DNA of 64,000 nucleotides from Skermania sp. ID1734 (GTDB taxonomy: Bacteria > Actinomycetota > Actinomycetes > Mycobacteriales > Mycobacteriaceae), in assembly GCF_007489285.1 (NCBI RefSeq), contig NZ_VLIY01000007.1, positions 62,001-126,000 of the forward strand, given 5' to 3'. The notes under the pieces are model-generated. The model made no database searches. It saw only the letters and a program-made list of their open reading frames with translations, and was not told the origin of the DNA. A program made the translations under genes and the position numbers. Shown here piece after piece: positions 47,051 to 56,984 of this stretch (position 1 is its first letter; the number at the start of each line of letters is the position of its first letter).

Positions 47051-47865
47051 CACAGACCTCTCCGCTGGGTGGGAATGCAGTTGGCAGGCGCGGCGAGTGC
47101 GGCGTCGCAGAATGCCGTGATCACCCGCCGGTCTTCGAGCGGTACGTGATGGCACCATGGTCTCGCTGACGCCGGCCACCAATCCGCTGGCTGCACAATT
47201 AGGTTGAGCATTCCACGCCCCTTCTCGTCGGACGATCGATGAAGACGTTGCCGCGTTGCGTCGGATGGTGAGCGCCGTCTAATCGGGCGGAGATTCGCCG
47301 CGCCCGCATCGGAGTCAGCGGTCTCGGGCTTCCGAACACGCAGGCCGCGAATTGCATTTGGTTTGATCTCGGTCCGGCTCGAATTTTAGTGCTTGTCGCC
47401 GAGTAAATAAACACTTTCGTCCTTATCTACTTAAGGTAATGACATATGTCCGCGCCGGTAGGCTTAGACCGACAAAGAAAACCGAAATTCTTACTTTCGG
47501 TATCGAACATCAAATCAGGCGCCTTGCTAATTACCTAAACTATTTGCCGATTGACACGATGTCCTGACCACCGAACTACAGACCCTGGTGCAATTCGTCC
47601 GACTCGTCCATCCCGAGCTCACCGTCGCAGTGCGGCGAGTCTGCACTATCGCGTTCGTCGGCCGTCACCGCCGCCGAACTGCGCGCGCGCCTACAAGTGG
47701 TACTCGGCGGCACACTGGTCTTGCTGACTCCCGCCACCGCTCCCACGGGTCGGTTGAATATTGGTGCCGCAGTTCGCGGAACATGACGGGGCGCTGGCTC
47801 GTCACTGCCTACCGATTACGGGCAGGGCCGAATAGCATTCGGTGTGAAAAGAAAGGGGCAAACCG
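47051..47865. other. 815-bp AT-richer region without a clear gene
   Basis: Lower in G+C than the rest, notably 47390-47570. A 7-bp inverted repeat (ACCGAAA at 47481-47487, TTTCGGT at 47495-47501) is present. A forward frame around 47660-47790 has good third-position GC (AVTAAELRARLQVVLGG) but no start signal and a short length, so it may be a gene fragment. Promoters for the methyltransferase and for the small gene at 47866 should lie here. It looks like a junction left by insertion or deletion. Confidence 0.5.
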
Positions 47866-48123
47866 ATGCCCAGTTTCTACATCGACAAATTCGGCACCGA
47901 ACACCAACTGACTGATTGCCACGGGGACCTTATTTTCGACGTCGACGAACGCGGCCATCTCGCGATCATCGGCAGTGAAGACGAAGGCGAGGAATGCGTG
48001 GTGAAGGCGCTGCACGCAGGCGAATGGAAAGTCGCGTACACGGTGGTGGAGGGTCAAACGACCGAGAAAGTCTTTCCGCCACACGGCGTTTTCTTCGTCG
48101 AGCTAGACATGGAGGAGGAGTAG
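47866..48123 (+). CDS. Small acidic hypothetical protein
   Basis: 85 residues, strongly acidic (PSFYIDKFGTEHQLTD at the start, ELDMEEE at the end), no membrane segment or recognised motif. The ATG is preceded by AAAGGGG at good spacing. The sequence alternates hydrophobic and polar residues in a beta-rich pattern. Convergent with the F420-type oxidoreductase that ends 13 bases downstream. Probably expressed; function unknown. Confidence 0.6.
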   Translation: MPSFYIDKFGTEHQLTDCHGDLIFDVDERGHLAIIGSEDEGEECVVKALHAGEWKVAYTVVEGQTTEKVFPPHGVFFVELDMEEE

Positions 48124-48136
48124 AGTCGGCGATTTC

Positions 48137-49015
48137 TCAGCCCGCTGGTTGCAGCGTGGCCGCTACCGGCACGATCCGTTCCCCGATAATTTCCAGCGGG
48201 GTGATTCGCTCGACGTGCGGAACTCTGCCGTGCGCGTGCGCGATACCGAGCGCCGCCAGTTGGTGCAATTGGTCGAGCAAAGCGTCTGCCCGCTCGCCGT
48301 TTTCGCCGATGTCGAATGGCATCAGCACGGTCTTTTCGATCTCGTTGTAGTCGCGGCCCTCGTCGGTGCAGTGCGCGCGCAGCACGTTTAGTTTTTGCTC
48401 GAGGTTCGGGCTGTAAAAAAGGTTGCACGCGTCGGCGTAGCGCGCGACGAGACGCAGCGTTTTGCGCTCGCCCTCCCCGCCGACGAGGATCGGCGGCCGC
48501 CGCAGCGGCTGCGGCCGGTTCAGTGTCCGTTCCAGCGTGTAGTGGTTGCCGCGGTACGGGGCGTCACTTTCGTCCCACATCTGCCGGCAGATTTGCAACG
48601 CTTCCTCGAGGCGTTCGAAGCGTTCGGCTGTCGGCGGAAACGGCAGGCCCAGCCCGCGTGCCTCTGCCTCGTTCCACGCCGCCCCGATGCCGAGCCACGC
48701 GCGCCCCTCGGACAGCACGTCCAGCGTGCTGACCATCTTGGCGAGCAGTCCCGGCTCACGGTAGACCACGGCGGTCACCCATGCCACTAACTGGACGCGC
48801 GAGGTGCAGGCTGCGAGATAGCCCAAGGTCGTGTAGGCCTCGAGCATGTCGGCTTCGGGCGGGCCGTTGAAGCTGATCTGCCAGAGATGGTCCATGACGC
48901 TGATCCGGTCGAAGCCAGCGTCTTCGGCGGTGACCGCGATCCGGCGCAGATCTCGGGCAAGGGTCGGCGGTCCGCCCGGCCAGGTGAAGTTGCCGATATG
49001 CAATCCGATATGCAT
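48137..49015 (-). CDS. LLM-class F420-dependent oxidoreductase
   Basis: 292-residue luciferase-like TIM barrel. N-terminal MHIGLHIGNFTWPGGP, the central VSTLDVLSEGRAWLGIGAAWNE, RFERLEEALQICRQMW and ILVGGEGERKTLRLVARYADACN are hallmarks of the F420-dependent branch. It probably uses reduced F420 or FMN to oxidise or reduce a small organic substrate. It lies 85 bases downstream of, and on the same strand as, the allophanate hydrolase gene, so it may be read from the same operon, although it has no obvious role in urea or guanidine metabolism. Confidence 0.9.
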   Translation of the reverse strand: MHIGLHIGNFTWPGGPPTLARDLRRIAVTAEDAGFDRISVMDHLWQISFNGPPEADMLEAYTTLGYLAACTSRVQLVAWVTAVVYREPGLLAKMVSTLDVLSEGRAWLGIGAAWNEAEARGLGLPFPPTAERFERLEEALQICRQMWDESDAPYRGNHYTLERTLNRPQPLRRPPILVGGEGERKTLRLVARYADACNLFYSPNLEQKLNVLRAHCTDEGRDYNEIEKTVLMPFDIGENGERADALLDQLHQLAALGIAHAHGRVPHVERITPLEIIGERIVPVAATLQPAG

Positions 49016-49100
49016 TGCTCGACGCTACTGCGTTGCGCCTGGATCTGCAGCCGCGAGCGAAGCGCGCCCTGGTTCTTTCTCAGCGGTAGCGTGGCTCGAC

Positions 49101-50714
49101 TCAGACTGCTCCAGCCGCCAATGCTGCACGCCAGCCGCAGTATTCGCTGATGTCCTTGGCTCGTGCCGCGGCTGCGGCGTCACATCCGAAAGCGGTGACC
49201 CAGTTCCCATCATGCAACTCGACCGCGCCGAGTTGCATGGGCGCCGGCAGCGCAGCGAGGAAGTGGCCCAACGCCGCCGGGGAAAGCAGCCAGCGCTCGC
49301 CGAGCACGCTGACGCCGTTCTCGCCGTCGGGGCAGCGGGTGACTGCCGGTTTGGGCGGGTCGGTGTCCAACGCGCCCAGTCGATAGCGCGGCGCGGTGGA
49401 GACCTCCCCGGCCCAGCGCGCGCCGAGACCGGTGAGCTGATGCGCGAGCGGCTGCCCGAGCAGGTGGGCGCCGAACACCACGAGCTCGGAGGTCGGCGCG
49501 ACGGCGGTCGGCCACGCCGGTTCGGGCGCGGTGTCACCGGTCAGCATCGCGGCGATGTCCAGGGCCACCGCGTCCTCGAACGCCCGGGCCAGCACGGTGA
49601 CGCCGAATTGCGCAGAGCCCGCGGTCCCGGCGGGCACCGCAACGCCACACATGTCGAACAAATTGCAGAAGTTGGTGTAGGTGCCCAGTCGCGAATTGAC
49701 CGCAACCGGATTTGCATCGACTTCCGCGATCGTGGGATGGCATGGCACGGTAGGAACCAGTAGGGCGTCCGCCCCCGCGAGGCTGGCCATGGCGACGGCG
49801 TGCAGCCGCTCGAGTTCGGCCAGATCGGAAACCAATCGATGAGCGGGAATGTCCTTGGCTCGTCGAATGATTGCACCCACGATCGGATCGATCGAGGGCG
49901 ACGCGCGGTCGATGAATTCCCCTACCGCGGCATAGCGCTCGGCAACAAGCGCGCCGTCGTAGAGCAATCGTGCGGCTGCCAAAAAGGGCTGCTCATCAAC
50001 GCGAACAATGCGGGCCCCAGCGAGCTCGAGGGCACTCACGGCACCGTCGAACGCCGCGCGCCAGTCGTCGTCGAGGTCGGGCATGTTTGCGAAAACGGCG
50101 ACCACCGGACGCGGTGGCGCAGCGAGCCGGACATCGCTGGGCAAGTGTCGTTGTGGTGCACCCGCGGCTAACACGGCCATCGCGCGATTCGCGAGGGTCA
50201 AGTCCGCGGCGAAGATGCTCACACAATCGTAGGACCGGCACGCTGGGACGACGCCGTCGGAAGACACCACCCCGACGGTCGGTTTGATTCCTACGATGCC
50301 TTGCAGTGCAGCGGGTACCCGGCCCGACCCGGCTGTGTCGGAACCGATCGCGATGTCCGCGCTGCCCTCGGCGACCGCGACAGCCGAACCGGAACTCGAA
50401 CCGCCCGAGATGAATTCGGATCTGCGACTGTCCGTCACGACGCCATAGGGTGAACGGGTTCCGACGAGCCCGGTGGCGAACTGGTCGAGGTTGGTCTTGC
50501 CGACCACCACCGCTCCAGCCGCGGTCAACGCCGCGACCGCCGGGGCATCACGATCTGGAAGGTAGGCGTAGTCGGGACATCCGGCGGTCGTCGGCAGCCC
50601 CGCGACGTCGACGTTGTCCTTGACCGCCAGCCGTAGCCCGGCCAGCGGGCCAGTCGCAGTCGCGGCGTCGGCGCAGACATCCAATTCTGGTCGGCGGTGT
50701 ATCCAGACGGTCAT
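49101..50714 (-). CDS. atzF: Allophanate hydrolase (AtzF type)
   Basis: 537 residues; hydrolyses allophanate to ammonia and CO2. The N-terminal amidase-signature domain has K32 ([10 protein letters not shown]), the GGSSSGSA loop near 104-111 and the nucleophile S130 in [11 protein letters not shown]. The C-terminal domain (about 410-537) is the extra allophanate-hydrolase domain that removes the carboxyl group. The ATG at 50714 overlaps the upstream carboxylase stop by 4 bases; a longer frame to 50771 is unnecessary. It is the last step of a urea- or guanidine-using operon. Confidence 0.95.
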   Translation of the reverse strand: MTVWIHRRPELDVCADAATATGPLAGLRLAVKDNVDVAGLPTTAGCPDYAYLPDRDAPAVAALTAAGAVVVGKTNLDQFATGLVGTRSPYGVVTDSRRSEFISGGSSSGSAVAVAEGSADIAIGSDTAGSGRVPAALQGIVGIKPTVGVVSSDGVVPACRSYDCVSIFAADLTLANRAMAVLAAGAPQRHLPSDVRLAAPPRPVVAVFANMPDLDDDWRAAFDGAVSALELAGARIVRVDEQPFLAAARLLYDGALVAERYAAVGEFIDRASPSIDPIVGAIIRRAKDIPAHRLVSDLAELERLHAVAMASLAGADALLVPTVPCHPTIAEVDANPVAVNSRLGTYTNFCNLFDMCGVAVPAGTAGSAQFGVTVLARAFEDAVALDIAAMLTGDTAPEPAWPTAVAPTSELVVFGAHLLGQPLAHQLTGLGARWAGEVSTAPRYRLGALDTDPPKPAVTRCPDGENGVSVLGERWLLSPAALGHFLAALPAPMQLGAVELHDGNWVTAFGCDAAAAARAKDISEYCGWRAALAAGAV

Positions 50715-52720
50715 GCGCTCACCTCGACCAGATCCCCGGCTGCGCTGTCGAGTTCGCCCGCGTCGCGCCACGCCTGCCGTTCGGCGTCGAAGGCGCGCCG
50801 CTGACGGGTACGGAACTCGGTGATGGATGTTTCATTGTCACCAAGGAATTTCCGATATCCGGCTAACGAGAATTCGCCGTCCAGAATCTTGACTTCACCC
50901 GTGCCGCGCGCCATGTCCGCCCGCAGATCGAGCAGCTCCTCCGCGCTTACGGGATACCAAGAGATTCTGTCGAAATAGCGTAGCAGCCACGGCGTTCCAA
51001 CCTCGAAGGGATCAGATGACCTGGGGTGCAGATGATTCCACACCTGAGTGGTCCGCCCGACGAACTGGTAACCACCCGGTCCCTCCATGCCGTAGATGCA
51101 CAGATAGGCGCCGCCGATGCCGACCGCATTCTCCGGCGTCCAGGTGCGCGCAGGGTTGTACTTAGTGGTGACGAGTCGGTGGCGGGGATCGGTCGGGGTG
51201 GCCACCGGTGCGCCGAGGTAAACATCGCCCAGTCCCAGCACCAGGTACTCGGCTTCGAAGACTGTGTCGAAAACATCAGCGGTGCTGTCTAAACCATTGA
51301 TGCGTCGGATGAACTCGATGTTCCACGGACACCACGGGGCGTCCGCGCGGACGCCGTGCATGTATCGCGTGATCGCCTCGCGCGTCGCCGGGTCGTCCCA
51401 GGACAGTGGCAGGTGTACGGTGCGGCTCGGCACCACCAGGTCATCGATGGCCGGCAGTTCGGTTTCTATCTCGGTCAAAGCAGCCAGCAGGCGCCGGATC
51501 GGAAGGAGCTGCGGGTCTACGCGGATCTGCAACGAACGGATCCCTGGATTGAGCTCGACGATGCCGTTGAGCGGCTGTGCCAGCAGGTGCTGGTGCAAGG
51601 CGTTGACCCGCGCACGAAGCCTGAGATCCAGTGTCATTTCCCCGAATTCGATGAGTACCCCGTCGTCGCCCGCACGACGATAGGTCAGTGCGGTGGCGTC
51701 GTCGAGTTCGCTGCGGCGCAAGATTCCGTCGTCGTTGTCGCCGCCCGCCGACAGGACGATCGGTAGGCTCGCGCGCCGGTCGGTGCCGAGGCTACGCAAC
51801 GGCGCGGCATGATCGGCCCGGACCGGAACAAATCGCACCCGGTCGCCGGGCGCCATCTGAGCGAGCTTCCATTTATCCGCTGCGACAACGGTTACCGGGC
51901 AGACGAAACCGCCCAAACTAGGCCCATCCGGACCGAGCAGGATCGGGGTGTCACCGGTGAAGTCGAGCGCTCCGATGCTGTAAGCGGTGTCGTGGATGTT
52001 CGACGGATGCAGTCCCGCCTCACCACCGTCGCGCCGCGCCCAGTCGGGCTTCGGCCCGAGCAGGCGCACGCCGGTGCGGTCGGAATTGAAATGCACCTCG
52101 TAGTCGGTGCCGGTTATGGTCGTCATGTCGGCGCGGGTGAAGAACTCCGGCGCGCCGTGCGGACCTTCGGTCACGGCCACCTCCCAGCGCCGCGCGATCA
52201 CCGGTTGGCTATCTAGCGGCACACCGCCGGCACCCGCGGCGGCGCCAGTGCCGATTACCAGCGAATCGTCGGTCTGCAGCGTTCGTCCGGCATGGCCACC
52301 GAACCGTCCTAGTGTGAAGGTGGCTGCGCTGCCGAGGTATTCATCGACCTCGATGCCGCCCGCGATAAGAATGTAGCTGCGCAGGCCGGGCCCCACCGCT
52401 GGCCCGACCGCGAGCGTTCCGCCAGCGGGCACCAGCAGGTTGCGCCACTGCGGCGCTCGGTGCCCGTTCACTGTGACAGGGGCCGGAGCCCCGGTGACGC
52501 ACACCCAGGTCGCCTGCTCGAAGCGCAGCGTCGGTCCGGTCAGCGTGCATTCGAGTCCCGCCGCACCTTCGGGATTGCCGAGCGCGGTGTTGCCGAGCCG
52601 AAAGGACAAGTCGTCCATCGGACCTGAGGGCGGCACCCCTACATGCCAATAGCCGATGCGCCCCGGCCAATCCTGCACGGTGGTAAGCATTCCCGGCTGA
52701 ACAACTGTGACAGTACTCAT
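50711..52720 (-). CDS. Urea/guanidine carboxylase, carboxyltransferase domains only
   Basis: 669 residues. From the N-terminus it has the CT_A_B (KipA/AHS2) domain ([35 protein letters not shown]), then the CT_C_D (KipI/AHS1) domain ([46 protein letters not shown]) and the linker seen before the biotin carrier ([23 protein letters not shown]). A complete enzyme of about 1200 residues has a biotin-carboxylase domain before and a carrier domain after; both are missing, with clean starts and stops at 4-base overlaps. Biotin carboxylation must come from elsewhere, or the reaction differs. Confidence 0.9.
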   Translation of the reverse strand: MSTVTVVQPGMLTTVQDWPGRIGYWHVGVPPSGPMDDLSFRLGNTALGNPEGAAGLECTLTGPTLRFEQATWVCVTGAPAPVTVNGHRAPQWRNLLVPAGGTLAVGPAVGPGLRSYILIAGGIEVDEYLGSAATFTLGRFGGHAGRTLQTDDSLVIGTGAAAGAGGVPLDSQPVIARRWEVAVTEGPHGAPEFFTRADMTTITGTDYEVHFNSDRTGVRLLGPKPDWARRDGGEAGLHPSNIHDTAYSIGALDFTGDTPILLGPDGPSLGGFVCPVTVVAADKWKLAQMAPGDRVRFVPVRADHAAPLRSLGTDRRASLPIVLSAGGDNDDGILRRSELDDATALTYRRAGDDGVLIEFGEMTLDLRLRARVNALHQHLLAQPLNGIVELNPGIRSLQIRVDPQLLPIRRLLAALTEIETELPAIDDLVVPSRTVHLPLSWDDPATREAITRYMHGVRADAPWCPWNIEFIRRINGLDSTADVFDTVFEAEYLVLGLGDVYLGAPVATPTDPRHRLVTTKYNPARTWTPENAVGIGGAYLCIYGMEGPGGYQFVGRTTQVWNHLHPRSSDPFEVGTPWLLRYFDRISWYPVSAEELLDLRADMARGTGEVKILDGEFSLAGYRKFLGDNETSITEFRTRQRRAFDAERQAWRDAGELDSAAGDLVEVSA

Positions 52721-53337
52721 CGCGAAATCACCATCCGAACCGGCGTCGGGTCGAAGCCGTTGCAGGGGTTGTTGATTTGCGGGCAATTGGACACCAGAAC
52801 CAGGGTGTCGATCTCGGCGCGCAGCGCCACCCGCTTGCCCGGAGCCGATCTGCCGTCGACGATGCCGAGAGTGCCGTCAGGTTCGACCGGGACGTTCATG
52901 AACCAGTTGATGTTGGACACCAGATCGCGTTTGCCGAGCCCCCACCGGGCGGCCGCGACCAAGAAGTTCTCCACGCACGCATGCTGATGCGCGGTGTGGT
53001 GGCCGTAGCGCAGTGTGTTGGATTCTAGCGAGCAGGCGCCGGCGATCGTGTCGTGATTTCCGACGTCGTCGGCGACGACTGTCATCAACGGTGTGCCGGC
53101 GTCCGTTCGCAAGACAGTGCCGGTCGTCAGAAAGATGTTGCGCTGCGCGGTGATTGTGGCCTGGGCACTGTACCGGTCGGCGTGATCGGCCGCCGAATAC
53201 AGCAGGCAGTCCACCGCCTGGTTGCCGTAAAGGTCGATGATGTCGAGTTGCTCGCCGGCATGCACGACGGCCGACCACGGCGCGCAGGCCCCAACGACTT
53301 CGTCGAGCACGATCTGCGTGGGGATTGTCGCGGTCAC
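52717..53337 (-). CDS. DUF1989 urea-carboxylase-associated protein 2 (CgdB-like)
   Basis: 206 residues from a GTG at 53337 that overlaps the preceding stop (GTGA). DUF1989 signatures include [25 protein letters not shown] near the middle and [14 protein letters not shown]. Paired DUF1989 proteins next to a urea-carboxylase-like enzyme have been shown in other bacteria to form a carboxyguanidine deiminase, turning carboxyguanidine into allophanate. Cys and His residues in the conserved blocks could bind metal. Its stop overlaps the carboxylase start by 4 bases. Confidence 0.9.
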   Translation of the reverse strand: MTATIPTQIVLDEVVGACAPWSAVVHAGEQLDIIDLYGNQAVDCLLYSAADHADRYSAQATITAQRNIFLTTGTVLRTDAGTPLMTVVADDVGNHDTIAGACSLESNTLRYGHHTAHQHACVENFLVAAARWGLGKRDLVSNINWFMNVPVEPDGTLGIVDGRSAPGKRVALRAEIDTLVLVSNCPQINNPCNGFDPTPVRMVISR

Positions 53338-54083
53338 GCCATGCTCCAGTTCTGTGCGGCCGCCCATGCGCTTTCGGTGTTTTCTACTGCGCGTTGGTAT
53401 TCGGGATCGGTGTTGGGCAGCTGGGTGAGGGTCGCGGGCTCGCCCCAGGCGACGATGTCGAGTGGGGTAGTCGGCGTCGGGTCTAGCGGATGCGGCGCGT
53501 TGGCCAACAGGACTATCAACGGCAGGTGGACGATCAGCTCGACATATGCTCCGGCGCCGCGTCTTCCGAGCACATCGAGCGATCCGTCGGATCCGACGTG
53601 CACGCCGCGGAAGAACGAGATCGTGGGCCCAACCTCGCGCGGCCCGAGGCCATGTTTGGCGGCGCCGCGGGTTAGCAACGCTCTCCCGGATGCCGAGGCG
53701 CCGCATAGCGTGTCGTGCTGGCTCGAGGTATCGGCAACAATCGTGGCGAGCACGCGCCCCTGATCGGAAAGCAGTGGGTGGCCGACGCCCAGGTAGGCCT
53801 GCCACGGCACTTTCACCGTGTCGGCGACATTCAATCGCTCCCAAGGTGCTTCGGCTCGCAAGACGATCAGATGTGCGCATCCGCGTCCCTGCGGGTCGGT
53901 CAATCGGAGCTTCGTGCCCCGACCAAGAACCCTTGTGGCGTAGCCGTCTGCGGGGATCTGCTCAGCCCAGGTGACGGAGTCCGGATCGACACCGGCGGGG
54001 GGAGCGGGGACCGACCAGTCAGCGTTTGCGGCTTGAGCGCGGGCGTGGTCGCGGGCGCCAATCGTGGAGGCGGTGTTCATCAT
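53334..54083 (-). CDS. DUF1989 urea-carboxylase-associated protein 1 (CgdA-like)
   Basis: 249 residues starting at ATG 54083, which overlaps the permease stop (ATGA) after GAAGGGG. Conserved parts are LRLTDPQGRGCAHLIVL, SSQHDTLCGAS and FFRGVHVGSDGSLDVL. It is the larger partner of the adjacent DUF1989 protein; together they resemble the two subunits of carboxyguanidine deiminase. The presence of both proteins points to guanidine rather than urea as the operon's substrate, since simple urea degradation does not need them. Confidence 0.9.
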   Translation of the reverse strand: MMNTASTIGARDHARAQAANADWSVPAPPAGVDPDSVTWAEQIPADGYATRVLGRGTKLRLTDPQGRGCAHLIVLRAEAPWERLNVADTVKVPWQAYLGVGHPLLSDQGRVLATIVADTSSQHDTLCGASASGRALLTRGAAKHGLGPREVGPTISFFRGVHVGSDGSLDVLGRRGAGAYVELIVHLPLIVLLANAPHPLDPTPTTPLDIVAWGEPATLTQLPNTDPEYQRAVENTESAWAAAQNWSMA

Positions 54084-55639
54084 TGGGCCCCTTCGAGCGA
54101 AATTGCGTTCAGTGGCCGACGACGTAGCGCTCCGTGTACCACGACCCCAGAGAGCAGTGAGGCGAGCACGAACAGCGGTGCGGCCCACAGCATCCACCAC
54201 GAGCCACCGTTCGGCGTGTAGATCTCCGGCCGCGGCCATGCGAGGTTCACCACCATCGCGATGCCCCAGACGACCGCGATCGCGTTGATCGGTATGCCGA
54301 GCGCGCCGAGTGCAAACAGTTTGGTGCCGTCCGTGCTCAGCTCAGGCTCCTGCTTGGGCCACCCGCGTAACCGGCGCACCAGCAAGGGCACCGTCACCAG
54401 TAAGTAGGCGAGGTAGAGCATGGTGATGCAGACGCTTGCCAATGTCGCGAACAGCGCGGCGTTACCCAGATTGATCGCCAGCAACCCGATGCCTAGAACT
54501 CCGATGACCACGGCAGGCCAAGCCGGCGTGCCGAACCTCGGCTGCACGGCAGCAAGATACTTGGCTGCGGGCAGCTTTCCGTCGCGTGCCATCGAGAACA
54601 TCAGCCGGGATCCGGCCGTCTGAATAGCCAAGGTGCAAACCGCGATCGCGACGGCAACTGTGCACAGCAGCAGCGTCCCGAACGGACTGTCGAGGCGTGA
54701 GGTGATGACGTAGGCGAGTCCCTCGCTCGCCAGCCGGCCGTCGCTGAGGCTCGGCGCGGCCATCAGCGCACCGATGAGCATGAGGCCGCCCCCGAGGGCC
54801 GACGCCGAGAGCGCGCTGATGATCGTCCGGGGCGCGACGGCGCGAGGGTTCTTGGTCTCTTCGGAAAGCTCACCGGCAGAGTCGAATCCGACCATGACGT
54901 ACGCGGCCATCAGGCCGGAAACCAAGAATGCTGCCCAATATGGCCCGGGGGCGGCGTAGTTCGTCTGCACCACGACGCCCGGTCCGCGATCGGCGCTGCC
55001 GAAGAACACACCGATCACCGCGATCACGCCGACGATTTCGCACGTCACGCCTATCGAATTGATTCGGGACATCACATCGATACCCACGACGTTGACGATT
55101 GTGGTCAGTATCAACAAGATCGAGCCGAGTAGCACCGCATTGGCCGCGCCGGAGGTGGATGTCAGCGCCGGGTCGGTTCCGATGATTTGGAACCCGCTCC
55201 ACACCGACGGCAACACCACCTGCAGCGCGATCGCGGCCGCGGCGGCGGTGACGATCTGCGCGATGATCATGAACCAGCCGGCGAACCAGCCGACCAGCTC
55301 ACCGGCGAGGCGTCGCGACCATTGATAGATGCAGCCGGAAATCGGGTATCGCGCAGCAAGTTCGGCGAAGTTGAGCGCGACCAACAATTGGCCGACGAAC
55401 ACGACCGGCCAGGTCCAGAAGAACGCTGCCCCGCCGAACGAGTAACCGAGACCGAAGAATTGGAAGATCGTGGTCAGGATCGAGACGAACGAGAATCCCG
55501 CGGCGAAGGATGCGTATCTGCCGAGCTTGCGGCGCAGTTGTGGTTGATACCCGAAATGGGCGAGGTCAGCGCTGTCGGCATCGGTGGCAGACGACTGTGT
55601 GGTGACGGCGGCGGGCAGGGTTATCGGGGGTGCGCTCAC
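54080..55639 (-). CDS. APC-family amino acid/amine permease
   Basis: 519 residues with 12 predicted membrane segments. APC-family features are the first helix SFAAGFSFVSILTTIFQFFGLGYSFGG, PISGCIYQWSRRLAGELVGWFAGW in helix 3, and GFDSAGELSEETKNPRAVAP. First gene of the five-gene operon, starting at a GTG preceded by GGAG. It probably imports the nitrogenous substrate handled by the downstream enzymes. The gap to the divergent TetR gene contains a 20-bp palindrome. Confidence 0.92.
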   Translation of the reverse strand: MSAPPITLPAAVTTQSSATDADSADLAHFGYQPQLRRKLGRYASFAAGFSFVSILTTIFQFFGLGYSFGGAAFFWTWPVVFVGQLLVALNFAELAARYPISGCIYQWSRRLAGELVGWFAGWFMIIAQIVTAAAAAIALQVVLPSVWSGFQIIGTDPALTSTSGAANAVLLGSILLILTTIVNVVGIDVMSRINSIGVTCEIVGVIAVIGVFFGSADRGPGVVVQTNYAAPGPYWAAFLVSGLMAAYVMVGFDSAGELSEETKNPRAVAPRTIISALSASALGGGLMLIGALMAAPSLSDGRLASEGLAYVITSRLDSPFGTLLLCTVAVAIAVCTLAIQTAGSRLMFSMARDGKLPAAKYLAAVQPRFGTPAWPAVVIGVLGIGLLAINLGNAALFATLASVCITMLYLAYLLVTVPLLVRRLRGWPKQEPELSTDGTKLFALGALGIPINAIAVVWGIAMVVNLAWPRPEIYTPNGGSWWMLWAAPLFVLASLLSGVVVHGALRRRPLNAISLEGAQ

Positions 55640-55761
55640 GAAGGGCTCCGGTCGTCGAAGGCGGATTACCTGTCGCTTGAAAGTTTTCCCGGGTCCTCGA
55701 CCGTTGCGGTGACGCTGATGTATCGCTCTGGTGGCCGCCGGTAACTTCTGTGTTGCCAGCG

Positions 55762-55781
55762 TTTCTGTCGAGTGACAGAAA
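55762..55781. promoter_or_regulatory. Probable TetR operator palindrome
   Basis: TTTCTGTC and GACAGAAA form a perfect 8-bp inverted repeat around GAGT. It lies in the 195-base divergent region, about 120 bases before the permease start and 53 bases before the TetR start, the usual place for an autoregulated TetR operator controlling both directions. Confidence 0.65.
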
Positions 55782-55834
55782 TCTCACTGCCGCGGGTTCG
55801 GACACTGCGCAGGGACTAATGCCAGAATGTCGCC

Positions 55835-56494
55835 GTGGCGAATCCCGGCCCCGGCCGACCTCGACTCGAGCAGCAGCGGCGACCCGGAACGACCCCGCGC
55901 GCCGAAATTCTTGACGCCGCAGCCGAACTCTTCAGCGAGCACGGCTACGCCAACACCTCGACCCGGCGCATCGCGGACGCGGTTGGGATGCGGCAAGCCT
56001 CGCTGTACCACCACTTCGCGACCAAGGACGACATTCTCGATGCGCTCTTGAGCGAGACGATCGCCGAACCGCTGGAATTGGCGGGCCGACTGGTGGGCGA
56101 CACCGAGGCGCCGGAAATTCGGTTGTATGCACTGGCTCAGTTCGATGTCGCGCAGCTGTGTGCGAGCCATTGGAACCTCGCGGCGCTGTATCTATTGCCC
56201 GAGGTGCGGACCACCAGGTTTGCGGCCTTCCGGCAGCGCCGCGAGGAACTTCGGGGCCATTACGCCAGCCTCGCTCGGGACGTAGTCGCCGCCTGTGACG
56301 GCGTAGCGGACGCGATCACCTTGCCGTTTCGGCTTGTCGAGACGGTGGTCAACATCCGGTCGGACGACGGAATGGCTCCTTCCGACGCCGAACGCACGAT
56401 CGCCGAGGCGGCCCTTCGTGTTCTCGGGTGGTCCGGCGACTTCGCCGATGTGCGGCGTGGAGCAAACGCGGTGATCGGCCGGCTGGCCAGGTAG
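55835..56494 (+). CDS. TetR-family regulator
   Basis: 219 residues. The N-terminal helix-turn-helix reads TPRAEILDAAAELFSEHGYANTSTRRIADAVGMRQASLYHHFATKDDIL at about 20-67, a textbook TetR domain; the C-terminal ligand-binding half is generic. GTG start at 55835. Its divergence from the permease-carboxylase operon and the palindrome between them suggest it represses that operon and itself. The effector, possibly the permease substrate, cannot be inferred from sequence. Confidence 0.92.
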   Translation: MANPGPGRPRLEQQRRPGTTPRAEILDAAAELFSEHGYANTSTRRIADAVGMRQASLYHHFATKDDILDALLSETIAEPLELAGRLVGDTEAPEIRLYALAQFDVAQLCASHWNLAALYLLPEVRTTRFAAFRQRREELRGHYASLARDVVAACDGVADAITLPFRLVETVVNIRSDDGMAPSDAERTIAEAALRVLGWSGDFADVRRGANAVIGRLAR

Positions 56495-56529
56495 TTGTCT
56501 GGTTCACATTGGATATTTACTGCGCGCAA

Positions 56530-56901
56530 TTAGCGCGTGATGTGCCACAAGATGACGTCGTGCACGTGCCGGGACTTGTCGGCGCCACGGAAATCGGCTA
56601 CATGGACGTTGGATCCGGCGTCGATGGCGATGCTGCCGCTGGAGAAGAACTTGCCGGAAAAGCTTTTGTTGCTCACCACTGACACCGACCGGATGTTCTT
56701 GTACGGGACTGAGGTGATGGCGACTTTGTTGCCGACGAAACTCTTGTCCTGCAGGATCACCCTGCTGCTTGTCAGGGCGACGAATCCGGTTCCGGTGCCG
56801 ATGCAGTCGTAGACCGCGAGGACCGTTTCTCCTTGGAGCAGACCACTTTGAATCTGCGCGAGCTGGTCGGGGCGGTCATAGACGGGTTGGGGGTTCGTCA
56901 T
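56530..56901 (-). CDS. PH-like domain protein
   Basis: 123 residues beginning at ATG 56901 with AAAGGCCTGA upstream. The stretch TGFVALTSSRVILQDKSFVGNKVAITSVPYKNIRSVSVV is the bacterial PH-domain pattern, followed by IAIDAGSNVHVADFRG. There is no membrane segment. Such proteins are small beta-sandwiches of unknown function, often in mobile or stress-related contexts. The in-frame extension to 57261 crosses an LGFP fragment on the other strand and is not real. Confidence 0.8.
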   Translation of the reverse strand: MTNPQPVYDRPDQLAQIQSGLLQGETVLAVYDCIGTGTGFVALTSSRVILQDKSFVGNKVAITSVPYKNIRSVSVVSNKSFSGKFFSSGSIAIDAGSNVHVADFRGADKSRHVHDVILWHITR

Positions 56902-56984
56902 CAGGTTCAGGCCTTTGGTTGTTCGGTGGCGTTTGCTTTGCTTGGACATTACCGAGGTCGGTGACAAGGCTGTGCAGAGGTGCG

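Noticed and set aside
55640-55834. Guanidine-I (ykkC) riboswitch before the permease operon
   Set aside because: Looked for because the operon resembles guanidine use, but the conserved ykkC core elements were not found on the relevant strand; a TetR palindrome is present instead.
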